Shown here: positions 45,756 through 56,613 of the stretch, one piece after another
Position numbering within the stretch: the first letter of the stretch is position 1
How the letters are laid out: each line of letters begins with the position of its first letter
From: Mytilus californianus
Taxonomy: Eukaryota; Mollusca; Bivalvia; Mytilida; Mytilidae
Assembly (NCBI RefSeq): GCF_021869535.1
Contig: NW_026262734.1
Location: 93,749,285 to 93,813,284, forward strand
Direction: 5' to 3'
Length of the DNA stretch: 64,000 nt
Notes under the pieces: generated by a model
Told to the model about the DNA's origin: nothing
What the model saw: the letters and a program-made list of their open reading frames with translations, nothing else
Databases searched by the model: none
Program-made: the position numbers and the translations under genes

Positions 45756-47255
45756 AACCAGACTGACAACGTAACGTTGGTGTTAGTCTAGACGTATGAT
45801 AACTAGACTGACAACGTGACGTTGGTGTCAGTCTAGACGTAAGATAATCTGACTGACAACATAACGTTGGTTGGTGTCAGACTAGATATATGATAACCCG
45901 ACTGAAGACGTAACGTTGGTGTTAGTCTAGACGTATGATAACCCGACTGACAACTTTACGTTCGTGTTAATTTAGACGTATGCTATCCCGACAGACAGCG
46001 TTACGTCGGTGTAAGTCTAGACGTATGATAACCCGACTGACAACGTAACGTTCGTGTTATTCTAGACGTATGATGTATCGACATACAGCGTAACGTTGGT
46101 GTTAGTTTAAACGTATGATAACACGACTGAAAGCAAAACGTTAGTGTTAGTCTAGGCGTATGATAATCCGATTGACAACTAACGTAGGTATTGGTCTAGA
46201 CGTATGATAACCCGACTTACCACGTGACGTTGTTTGGTGTAGACTAGACGTATGATAACCCTACTGACAACGTTACGTTGATTTTATTCTATAGACGTAT
46301 GCTAACCCGACTTTCAGCATAACGTTGATTGGTGTCTGACTAGACGTATGATAACCCGACTGAAACGTAACGTTGGTGTTAGTCTAGACGTATTATAACC
46401 CGACTGACAACGTAAGGTTTGTGTTAGTCTAGACGTATGATAACCCGACTGACAGCGTAACGTTGGTGTTAGTCTAGACATATGATAACCCCAATGACAG
46501 CGTAACGTTGGTGTTAGTCTAGACGTATGAAAACCCGACTGACAACGCAACGTTGGTGTGAGTCTAGACGTATGATAACCCGACTGACAGCGTAAGGTTT
46601 GTGTTAGTCTAGACGTATGATAACCCGACTGACAGCGTAAGGTTTGTGTTAGTCTAGACGTATGATAACCCGACTGACAGCGTAAGGTTTGTGTTAGTCT
46701 AGACGTATGATAACCCGACTGACAGCGTAACGTTGGTGTGAGTCTAGACATATGATAACCCGACTGACAACGTAACGTTGGTGTGAGTCTAGACGTATGA
46801 TAACCCGACTGACAACGTAACGTTGGTGTCAGTCTAGACGTATGATAATCCGACTGACAACGTAACGTTGATTGGTTTCAGACTAGACGTATGATAACCC
46901 GACTGACAACGTAACGTTGATTGGTTTCAAACTAGACGTATGATAACCCGACTGACAACGTAACGTTGGTGTGAGTCGAGATGTATGATAACCCGACTGA
47001 TAGCGTAACGTTGGTGTTAGTTAAGACGTACGATAACCTGACTGACAACGTAACGTTGATTGGTTTCAGACTAGACGTATGACAACCTGATTGACAACGT
47101 AACGTTGGTTGGTATTAGTCTAGACGTATGATATCCCGACTGACAACGTAACTTATGTGTCAGTCTAGACGACTGATAACCCGACTGGCCACGTAACGTT
47201 GATATCAGTCTAGACGTATGAAAACCCGACTGCAAACGTTGATGTCAGTCTAAAG
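45755..47255. repeat. 45-bp satellite, about 33 units
   Basis: The unit reads GACGTATGATAACCCGACTG, ACAACGTAACGTTGGTGTTA, GTCTA. Each unit holds the palindrome GTCTAGAC at its joint and the dyad AACGTTACGTT (reverse strand). The middle (46330-46850) is most uniform and the edges are more diverged. Because 45 is a multiple of 3, a 145-codon frame is open on the minus strand (46751-46314, 15-residue repeat SRLTPTLRCQSGYHT). I treat that frame as incidental. Confidence 0.92.
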
Positions 47256-47259
47256 GATA

Positions 47260-48185
47260 ACATGTACGTTAACAGAAGACATTTAAAAGAAATAAGATTC
47301 TTCTTGAAATTATACGACAAATTACAAAATTATAAAATTATACTGTCTTTAGCTGAGGTGCGGACATGGGATCAAACGTTATAGTGTACTTTACTACAAT
47401 TATCCAAGCCCCCCCCCCCCTCTTTAGAAAAGAACTCTTCATTTACAATGATTTCAATATCTTCGACAATGATCATTGTTAATCAAATCAATAAAGAATT
47501 GTCCATTGAAATATAAAATGGTTGGTTGTTAAAACATTACTAAAATGACGTCCGTTGACAACGCGTAGTAAAAAGAACTATGCAAACTTAGTGGCAATCA
47601 GAAAGATTTAAAGCTGTGTTTACAATCAGCCACAATTTAATCTGTTGAAACCTGGATCGTGACCTTTACAACTGTTATTCCATGTTTTATGGCTTACTTA
47701 ACGGTATGATATTTGCTCAGTAAGGAGATCTGTAGTTATTTGATTATATTTACATCTGTGTTCTAATAACTGACAGTTTGAAAATATAATACAAATTCAC
47801 ATGTTCTTTAATGCAGTCACGAAAGAGTTTTACGCTTGAATATATTATACTCAAGTCACGATTTAAGACGACATTAATTTAAAATCTTATTAACCGATTA
47901 GGAAGAGACCAATCGAGGTAACAAACAGAAACTGAGATACCGTAATCGCGTGAACTGCAAAAGGTGCGAGACCCGTTGTTTTGGATAAGCGTCACATGCT
48001 ATGTATGTATATACATTCAAGGTTTATCGTGAATGATTCTCAAAACAATGTATAAACAAGAAATGATTGTAACAGGATGCTGTTACGAAGTCTCCCAAAC
48101 GAAGCTCCCATAATTCGTAATTCCCTGACATTGGACAAAGTCCAGTAAAAATTGGTTTGGTCCAGTAAAGTTATATGCATTAGTG
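47260..48185. other. No gene recognised; junction to next arrays
   Basis: Contains a C10 run at 47411, a dispersed repeat piece at 47905-47990, and at 48075-48125 GTTACGAAGTCTCCCAAACG, which resembles the 52990 hairpin (CCCAAACTTCGTTTGGGAGA). Confidence 0.45.
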
Positions 48186-49430
48186 ATGCCTGGGGACTAA
48201 CCCTGTATATCATTCAAATCATCTTGGCATGACAAACCAGAATATATATGGTTTAGGGGTGGGTATCTCGACCATTTACAAGATACTAGAACATTGGGGG
48301 TGGGGGAACCCCTGGGGACTGACCCTAAACGTCATTCAAATGTTCGAGACATGACGAACAGGAACATATATGGTTTAGGGGTGGGGATCACGACCATTTA
48401 CAAGATATTAGAACTTTCTCAAATGACAGGGGGTCGGGATGACCCCTGGGGACTAACCCTGTATTTCATTCAAACCATCTTGGTATGACAAACCAGAATA
48501 TATATGGTTTAGGGGTGGGGATCTCGAGCATTTACAAGATATTAGAACTTTCTTAAATAGCAGGGGGTGGGGCTGACCCCTAGGAACTAACCCTGTATAT
48601 CATTCGAACCATCTTCGCATGACAAACCAGAATATATATGGTTTAGGGGTGGGGATCTTGACCACTTACAAGATATTAGAACTTTCTTTAATGGCAGGGG
48701 GTGGGGGTTACCCCTGGGGACTAACCCTGTATTTCATTTGATGTGCTTTATCGTGACAAACCGGAATGAATATGGTTTAGGGGTGGGGATCTCGACCATT
48801 TACAAGATATTAGAACTTTCTCAAATGGCAGGGGGTCGGGATGACCCCGGGGGACTAACCTTGTATATCATTCAAACCATCTTAGCATGACAAACCAGAA
48901 TATATATGGTTTAGGGGTGGGGATCTTGACCACTTACAAGATATTAGAACTTTCTTAAATGGCAGGGGGTGGGGGTGACCCCTGGGGACTAACCCTGTAT
49001 TTCATTTGATGTGCTTTATCATGACAAACCAGAATAAACATGGTTTAGGGGTGGGGATCTCGACCATTTACAAGATATTAGAACTTTTCTCAAATGGCAG
49101 GGGGTGGGGGTGACCCCTGGGGACTAACCCTGTATTTCATTTGATGTGCTTTATCATGACAAACCAGAATGTATATGGTTTAGGGGTGGGGATCTCGACC
49201 ATTTACAAGATATTAGAACTTTCTCAAATGGCAGGGGGTCGGGATGACCCCTGGGGACTAACCCTGTTTATCATTCAAACCATCTTAGCATGACAAACCA
49301 GAATATATATGGTTTAGGGATGGGGATCTTGACCACTTACAAGTTATTAGAACTTTCTTAAATGGCAGGGGGTGGGGGTGATCCCTAGGGACTAACCCTG
49401 TATTTCATTTAATGTGCTTTATCATTTAGA
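48185..49430. repeat. 134-bp tandem array, nine units
   Basis: The phrase GACAAACCAGAATATATATG occurs with a step of 134-135 at 48487, 48621, 48755, 48889, 49023, 49158 and 49292, after irregular first units at 48231 and 48353. Each unit continues GGTTTAGGGGTGGGGATCTC and GCAGGGGGTGGGGGTGACCC. Later units alternate between CATTCAAACCATC and CATTTGATGTGC versions, so a multi-unit period exists. Confidence 0.92.
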
Positions 49431-49679
49431 ACATTTTCAATTAAAAAGATTGTGTCTATCACAAACGGTTTTCAATTTATAATCATTTGAAAATTTAAAA
49501 AAATAAAATCCCATAGGGTTCTATAGTTAGACCCTCCATTCTTTTTGCCCCTCAAAGTACCCATTTATAAACCCCATTGCACAAACAAAACCCTGATTGC
49601 ACCACTAGACATGTTAGTCTAACATATTGTGAAACCCTAAGTTAATCTGACAAGCGGTTTAGGAGAACGGGTGCGGACA

Positions 49680-51664
49680 AGTTTAAATTTAAAAGTGGCG
49701 AAAGAGGAAGAAGAAGAAGAAGAAAAATAATAATAACAAGTAATCCTGTGTTAGGATGCTAACACAAAAGTCCCCAATGGGCCCCCAACCATTTTTCTGC
49801 TGTTTCCATGGTAACTGCAGCCATTTTGAAATTTCAAAGTAGGATAGCACATCTACACGTGACAGGTCACATTACTTACAGATTTCATAAAAATTGGAGC
49901 AATTTTCAAATTTAGGCATTCGTGTTTCCATGGTTACGGCGGCCATTTTGGAAATTCCAAAGTCAAATGCCACATCTACATAAGAAAGTCAACATTTGTG
50001 AAGCATTTTGAATTTTTTGACATTTTTGCAGTTTCCATGGTTACGGCAGCCATTTTGAAAATTCCAAAGTCGGATGACACATCTACACATGACAGGTCAC
50101 ATTACTGTCAAGTTTCATAAAGATTGGACCAAATCTAGATTTTTCGCATTTTTGTTGTTTCCATGGCAACGGCGGCCATTTTGGAAATTCCAAAGTCGAA
50201 TTACAGCTACATATGGTGCTACCTGTAATAATCTATCATTATATAACATAAAAAGTACATAGGAATAATTCAACACTATCACATGACTAATCACATGACT
50301 ATTGTTCTAGAATGTTCCATGAAAATTGACCCCCTAAAATAATGCCAAGATGACCCCGGGCTGAAATAAAAAATGTGGAATGGACACCTGGACATCGGTC
50401 TCTTGTATTACACAAAACTTAAAGGTTCTACCAGTAGCGAATCAATAGTCGAAAAATGACCCCACCCATGTTCCGGCCCCCAAATAGGGCCAAGTTGACC
50501 CCCATTTGAAATAAAAAATAGTGAATGCACCCCTAGGGATACTACCCCTCATACCAAATATAAAGTTTCCATCATTTAAGGCTTGGAAGAAAATGGTCGG
50601 ACAAATAAGGGTTAAGAATAATAATAATAATAATAATAATAACAAGTAATCCTGTGTTAGGATGCTAACACAATAGTCACCAAAACGGCCCCCAACCATT
50701 GTTCTGCTGTTTCCATGGTAACGGCAGCCATTTTGAAATTTCAAAGTCGGATATCACATCTACACGTGACAGGTCACATTACTTACAAGTTTCATAAAAA
50801 TTGGACCATTTTTTTTCAAATTTAGGCATTCGTGTTTCCATGGTTACGGTGGCCATTTTGGAAATTCCAAAGTCAAATGCCACATCTACATAAGACAGTC
50901 AACATTTGTGTAAAGTTTCATTAAGTTTGAAGCATTTTGAATTTTTTGACATTTATGCAGTTTCCATGGTAACGGCAGCCATTTTGAAAATTCCAAAGTC
51001 GGATGGCACATCTACACATGACAGGTCACATTACTGTCAAGTTTCATAAAGATTGGACCAAATCTAGATTTTTCGCATTCTTGTTGTTTCCAAGGCAACG
51101 GCGGCCATTTTGGAAATTCCAAAGTCAAATTCCAAATCTACATACACTCGTTAACATCTCTGTAAAATTTCATTAAATTTGAAGCATTTAAAAAAAAAAT
51201 CACATTTTTGCAGTTTCCATGGTAACGGCGGCCATTTTAAAAATTCCAAAGTTGAATTACAGCTACATATGGTGCTACCTGTAATAATCTTTCATTATAT
51301 AACAAAAAAAGTACATAGGAATAATTCAACACTATCACATGACTATTGTTCTAGAATGTTCCATGAAAATTGACCCCCTAAAATAATGCCAAGATGACCC
51401 CGGGCTGAAATAAAAAATGTGGAATGGACACCTGGACATCGGTCTCTTCTATTACACAAAACTTAAAGGTTCTACCAGTAGCGAATCAATAGTCGAAAAA
51501 TGACCCCACCCATGTTCCGGCCCCCAAATAGTGCCAAGTTGACCCCCATTTGAAATAAAAAATAGTGAATGCACCCCTAGGGATACTACCCCATTATCAT
51601 ACCAAATATAAAGTTTCTATCATTTAAGGCTTGGAAGAAAATGGTCGGACAAATTAGGGTTAAG

Positions 51665-51696
<32 letters not shown>

Positions 51697-52760
51697 GTAA
51701 TCCTGTGTTAGGATGCTAACACAAAAGTCGCCAAAACGGCCCCCAACCATTGTTCTGCTGTTCCCATGGTAACGGCAGCCATTTTGAAATTTCAAAGTCG
51801 GATAGCACATCTACACATGACAGGTCACATTACTTACAAGTTTCATAAAAATTGGACCAATTTTCAAATTTAGGCATTCGTGTTTCCATGGTTACGGTGG
51901 CCATTTTGGAAATTCCGAAGTCAAATGCCACATCTACATAAGACAGTCAATATTTGTGTAAAGTTTCATTAAGTTTGAAGCATTTTGAATTTTTTGACAT
52001 TTTTGCAGTTTCCATGGTAACGGCAGCCATTTTGAAAATTCCAAAGTCGGATGGCACATCTACACATGACAGGTCACATTACTGTCAAGTTTCATAAATA
52101 TTGGACCAAATCTAGATTTTTCGCATTTTTGTTGTTTCCATGGCAACGGCGGCCATTTTGGAAATTCCAAAGTCAAATTCCAAATCTACATACACTCGTT
52201 AACATCTCTGTAAAATTTCATTAAATTTGAAGCATTTTTAAAAAATTTCACATTTTTGCAGTTTCCATGGTAACGGCGGTCATTTTAAAAATTCCAAAGT
52301 CGAATTACAGCTACATATGGTGCTACCTGTAATAATCTATCATTATATAACATAAAAAGTACATAGGAATAATTCAACACTATCACATGACTAATCACAT
52401 GACTATTGTTCTAGAATGTTCCATGAAAATTGACCCCCTAAAATAATGCCAAGATGACCCCGGGCTGAAATAAAAAAATGTGGAATGGACACCTGGACAT
52501 CGGTCTCTTGTATTACACAAAACTTAAAGGTTCTACCAGTAGCGAATCAATAGTCGAAAAATGACCCCACCCATGTTCCGGCCCCCAAATAGTGCCAAGT
52601 TGACCCCCATTTGAAATAAAAAATAGTGAATGCACCCCTAGGGATACTACCCCATCATCATACTAAATATAAAGTTTCCATCATTTAAGGCTTGGAAGAA
52701 AATGGTCGGACAAATTAGGGTTAAGAAGAATAATAATAATAATAATAAGAAGAAGAAGAA
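49680..52760. repeat. Three large tandem units of 0.9-1.05 kb with inner repeats
   Basis: Each unit starts AACAAGTAATCCTGTGTTAG (49735, 50641, 51692). Inside are four or five related segments, each with TTTCCATGGTAACGGCAGCC and ATTTTGAAATTCCAAAGTC. Each unit ends CCATGTTCCGGCCCCCAAAT, GACCCCCATTTGAAATAAAA and an (AAT)n run. The first unit is shorter. Peptides from this block are repeats, not genes. Confidence 0.9.
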
Positions 52761-52990
52761 ACGGGACAAAAACATAAAGTCCCCAAAACTCCGTTTTGGC
52801 GACTTAATAATAAGAAACGGGACAAAAACATAAAGTCCCCAAAACTCCATTTTGGCGACTTAATAAGAAACGGGACAAAAACATAAAGTCCCCAAAACTC
52901 CGTTTTGGCGACTTAATAAGAAACGGGACAAAAACATAAAGTCCCCAAAACTCCGTTTTGGCGACTTAATAAGAACTGAGCAAAACCAAT
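52760..52990. repeat. 54-bp tandem array, four units
   Basis: AAACGGGACAAAAACATAAA is found at 52759, 52814, 52868 and 52921. Each unit carries the hairpin CCAAAACTCCGTTTTGG and ends GCGACTTAATAA. A related but diverged half unit (CCCAAACTTCGTTTGGGAGA) follows. Confidence 0.9.
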
Positions 52991-53020
52991 AAGTCTTCCC
53001 AAACTTCGTTTGGGAGACTT

Positions 53021-53157
53021 AATAACACATAGCTGAGAGGGTGATAGAGCAGATTGTTACCCCGAGAAAACATTGTCAACTGAGGCGAAGCCAAGGTTGA
53101 CAATGTCTTTTCGAGGAGTAACAATCTGCTCTATCACTCTCTCAGATATGTGTTATT
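53021..53157. repeat. 137-bp hairpin palindrome
   Basis: AATAACACATAGCTGAGAGG and GTGATAGAGCAGATTGTTAC are mirrored by GTAACAATCTGCTCTATCAC and CTCTCAGATATGTGTTATT. The loop is near GAGGCGAAGCC. Arms are about 60 bp with few mismatches. Confidence 0.88.
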
Positions 53158-53559
53158 TAATTTATTATACTGAATGTTCTGTTATTACTGTCTATTAAAT
53201 TTCAAATTCAAAGTAATAAACTATATCGTCTTGTACATAACTAACAATCATCAGTATTTATTAAAGCGCAGACTTGAGCAAGCGTCTCCGTGAAGGGTAA
53301 TAGAGTATTTGCCATGGGATAGAGTAAATGTTCTCCCTCGTATTAACCAATCAAAATCTGGCATTTTGACATGAAGTATAATAAATCAAGATATCCACTC
53401 ATGTGACCGCTGGACATTTTTGAATGTTCGCTTTTGTACCACGTACATGAATATGTGACAACAGAGCATTTAGTTGAAGAATATCAATAAAACGCTGCTG
53501 TCTTGGAGCCTTATCTTATTATTGAGTTCAATACCGAGTCTCGCTCATGGATTGATTGA

Positions 53560-53695
53560 TTTAATTTTGGCGTTGAACGCCACTTTCAGCACTATTATGT
53601 ATTATCGTGACGGCCAGATTTTTGTATTTATGGAGGAAGCCGGAGTGCGCGGAGGAACCATCGAAGTTCTAATGGAAATCAATACTGAATACAGA
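53560..53695 (-). mobile_element. SINE, minus copy
   Basis: ATTGATTGATTTAATTTTGG, GAACGCCACTTTCAGCAC, GGAGGAAGCCGGAGTGCGCG and GAGGAACCATCGAAG are the reverse complement of the 40540-40700 body and tail. Confidence 0.7.
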
Positions 53696-53699
53696 AATT

Positions 53700-54935
53700 A
53701 TATGAACTAAATAAATAATTCAAATTAGGGAAAATCGAAATACAATTAATACAATATGTTCAATTGTAATATGTATCTGTCACTGATAGTGCTTAAAACT
53801 AAACTTTGGAAACCAGGACGTATTAAATAATTCAGAATCCAATAGTATAAGAATATCGAGATATACAAACGTATCAAATTCTGAGAAATTGCAAGTCAAA
53901 GTTATCCTCGGGAGAATGACAATCATTTAGTTTCATTTCACAAAGTTTTGCCGACTGAAATTATAAAAGGCATCAATATCAATGATATCACATCAGTACA
54001 ACAACACATTCATATCAATAAAATGTTAAGCTTTGACATTGACATTTAAGATACCATAACAGTAAAATAACACTAGCCTCTGGGACTTTAATATCACCGT
54101 GGACTTAAAATTTGCAAGCATTATTGTTGACCTAGTGGTAGAATTACTAAACTGTAGATCCCGAAATCAATTTGATATGCGCATTTTTTCTGTGTTGCTT
54201 AAAACCAGATTTTGAAAATGAGGATAAATTTGCAATCTCAGCCTAGGAGAACTATTCGATAATAATTCCATAGCTCTAAGTTACAAGCAATAACATTAGT
54301 AGCATCAACAACTGGTAGAGACAATTACGGTTCGGCTTATTAAATTTCCTGTAGAACATAGTAGAAACATCCTACTATTAACTGCAAGAAAAAGATTAAG
54401 ATCTTATAATGTAACCAGACATACAGAACGTTACATTAAGATCAGCAAATGATTTCAACCAATCAAGTCCCAAGTAATCATTTACCGCAATTTCATTACT
54501 CTGACTTCGTGTCCATTGACTTGTCGTCTGCAAGTATTGCTGATTACATTCGAAACACTTTATATTTTGATGGCGCCAAGAAATTTGATGAATAGAAAAG
54601 TGTCATCCCATAAAAACATGAAAGGTTGAGTGGAAGGAAAATGGTATCTACTCAGTATTGAACAATTAGTTTCATTAATAAGGAGAGGTTTAATATCGTA
54701 TGCAATAAAAATCAAATAATTTACATAATTAGACCAGACACATATATGATTAGAACAGCGGTTCGTGTCAGATATAAACTACGCGAAAATAGCTATTAAG
54801 AGTGTAAATAGGAGAAGTTGTGACATTAACGTTAATCCAATAGGGATTTTATTTCATACAGTACTTGTGTTTGAAAAAAAGCTTGAGCCCATTCAGTGAG
54901 TGAAACGGATATAATATTGTGTACTTTTTACACAT
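53700..54935. other. No gene recognised
   Basis: AT-rich. No repeat or exon could be named. Confidence 0.35.
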
Positions 54936-54998
54936 TGGGACTTTGATGGAGAGTTGTCTCATTGGCACTCATACCACATCTTCTTATTTCTATATATA
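54935..54998 (+). repeat. Terminal module shared by several repeat families
   Basis: GGAGAGTTGTCTCATTGGCA, CTCATACCACATCTTCTTAT, ending TTTCTATATATA. It lies directly upstream of the retroelement coding fragment, so it is probably the 3' end of a different insertion. Confidence 0.7.
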
Positions 54999-55009
54999 GG
55001 TAACAACGA

Positions 55010-55460
55010 GAAAACATTCCCGTTAACAATCCAAACTGTTCTGATTGGGTTCCATTAATATATCCTCCAGAACTAGAAATTAAAGATACAACAGACACGG
55101 CTTCCTCCGCCTCATTTTTAGACTTATGCCTCGAATTTGACATAAGCGGTCATCTCAGTACCAGAATCTATGACAAACCAGACGATTTTAATTTTGAAAT
55201 TATCAATTTCCCCCACCTTAGTAGCTATATACCAACTTCACCTGCATATGGGATATACATTTCCCCAACTCATTCGGTATCCAAGAGCTTGCAGCTGCTA
55301 CTCAGACTCTACAAAACGTCATCAGTGTCTGAACAGAAAGTTGATGAACCAGGGTTATGTCAAAAAACGTCTCGTCCTTTTTATAAAAGTGCATCAGAAG
55401 ATACCAAGACCTTGTTGATAAATATTCCGTATCAACTTCACAAATAATACATGATGGTCT
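55010..55460 (+). pseudogene. Retroelement polyprotein C-terminal fragment, frameshifted
   Basis: One frame reads YPPELEIKDTTDTASSASFL, then RIYDKPDDFNFEIINFP and SPAYGIYIS to about 55262. The thread continues in another frame as PQLIRYPRACS and LMNQGYVKKRL, then in a third as DLVDKYSVSTSQIIHDGL (about 55411-55460). This block recurs in mussel reverse-transcriptase-bearing elements I recognise (YDKRDDFNFEIVNFP type). The exact class (LINE or Penelope-like) is not settled from here. At least two frameshifts make it dead. Confidence 0.75.
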
Positions 55461-55850
55461 TGAAGTATAGTTTGTTTTGTTCACACATTGTTGTCAATAT
55501 AATGGAATTTTATGAGACTGTCATACAAGTGAGAGGTTTAGCTAGATATAAAACCAAGTTTAATCCACCATTTTCTACCATGATAAGGAAATGCCTGTAC
55601 AAAGCCAGGAATATAGTTGTTTTCCATTCGTTTGATGTGTTTGAGCTTTTGATTTTGCCATTTGTTAAGGGACTTTCCGTTTTGAATTTTCCTTGGAGTT
55701 CGGTAGTTTTGTTATTTTACTTTTTCCTGGATATGAGTGAAACGGGGGCAAGTTCCAATAGCGTTTATTAGCCAATTGATAACTAAGGGACTTTCCGTTT
55801 TGAATTTTCCTTGGAGTTCGGTATTTTTGTTATTTTACTTTTGACCATAA
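55461..55850 (+). mobile_element. 3' tail of the retroelement, with an internal direct repeat
   Basis: This non-coding tail directly follows the retroelement coding fragment. It contains GACTGTCATACAAGTGAGAG, ATCCACCATTTTCTACC and TTTGAGCTTTTGATTTTGCC. The segment from AGGGACTTTCCG to the TTATTTTACTTT block occurs twice (55667-55725 and 55786-55842). The same tail occurs alone at 18200-18540 (plus) and 25850-26190 (minus), so those are 5'-truncated copies of this family. Confidence 0.75.
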
Positions 55851-55854
55851 TTAG

Positions 55855-56613
55855 TACTAATATTAAAAAAAAAGAATAATCATGTCAAAGAAGAAAGATT
55901 GATACAGGGTGCAGGCTCTGTGTAAATATGCTACAATACAAAATTAAACGTCACTTTTTAGATGATACACGTACACTTTTTAGTTGTTACACGGACACTT
56001 TTTATGAATAGAATCACTCGTGCATGATCAGTGAGTTCATGGGCACTTTAAATTTCAATTAGATTTGAACTTTTTGTTTCACCGACATATTTCCTGTCTT
56101 TTTTATTAAAATATTTACGTTGGCATCAAAAACTATAATATTTTTTTCAAACAATTCCAGATATTCCAATATTACTATTCATACACTAAGTGATTGCCCA
56201 TTTAACTTCAAAAGGGGTGTCATGGTTTTTTTCCTTGGTCAAGCCGATGACAAAATAATGTTCTGATTCCTGATTTTCCGAATACCGTATATAATAGTGC
56301 TAATTTCGAAAAAAAATATTTGGGTGATAGCGTTGAAAAACTAAATAATTCTCTTACTCAGAAAAAAACATACCCCCTTTTGAAGCTAAATGGTCGGTCC
56401 GTAAATGTATTTTTTTCAATATATGGACATGAATAGTATTCTGGACAATGCCGAAAGTAAAGAAATGCTGGTACCGACGTTTATATTTCAATAAAAAAGA
56501 CAGGAAATATATATAAAAAAAATCAAATCTAATCAAAATATAAAATCCCTATCAACTCACCAATGCACGATTGATCCTATAAATAAAAAGTGTCCGTGTA
56601 ATACATGTTCAAA
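55855..56613. other. No gene recognised
   Basis: CACTTTTTAG and ACGGACACTTTTTATG occur near 55950-56000, and the reverse AAAAGTGTCCGTGTAATACA near 56588. This hints at an inverted pair around 56.0-56.6 kb. Confidence 0.4.

Noticed and set aside
46314-46751. 145-codon minus-strand frame of 15-residue repeats
   Set aside because: It is produced by the 45-bp satellite; other frames of the unit would be equally periodic, and no start context, splice context or known repeat-protein pattern supports it.
50442-52850. Frames such as MKFQNGCRYHGNSRTMVGGR
   Set aside because: They recur in each 1-kb tandem unit and include the (AAT)n run; they are repeat translations.
53474-53710. Plus-strand frame MKNINKTLLSWSLILLLSSI...
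   Set aside because: The N-terminus looks like a signal peptide, but the rest is a reverse SINE copy, so a gene is unlikely.
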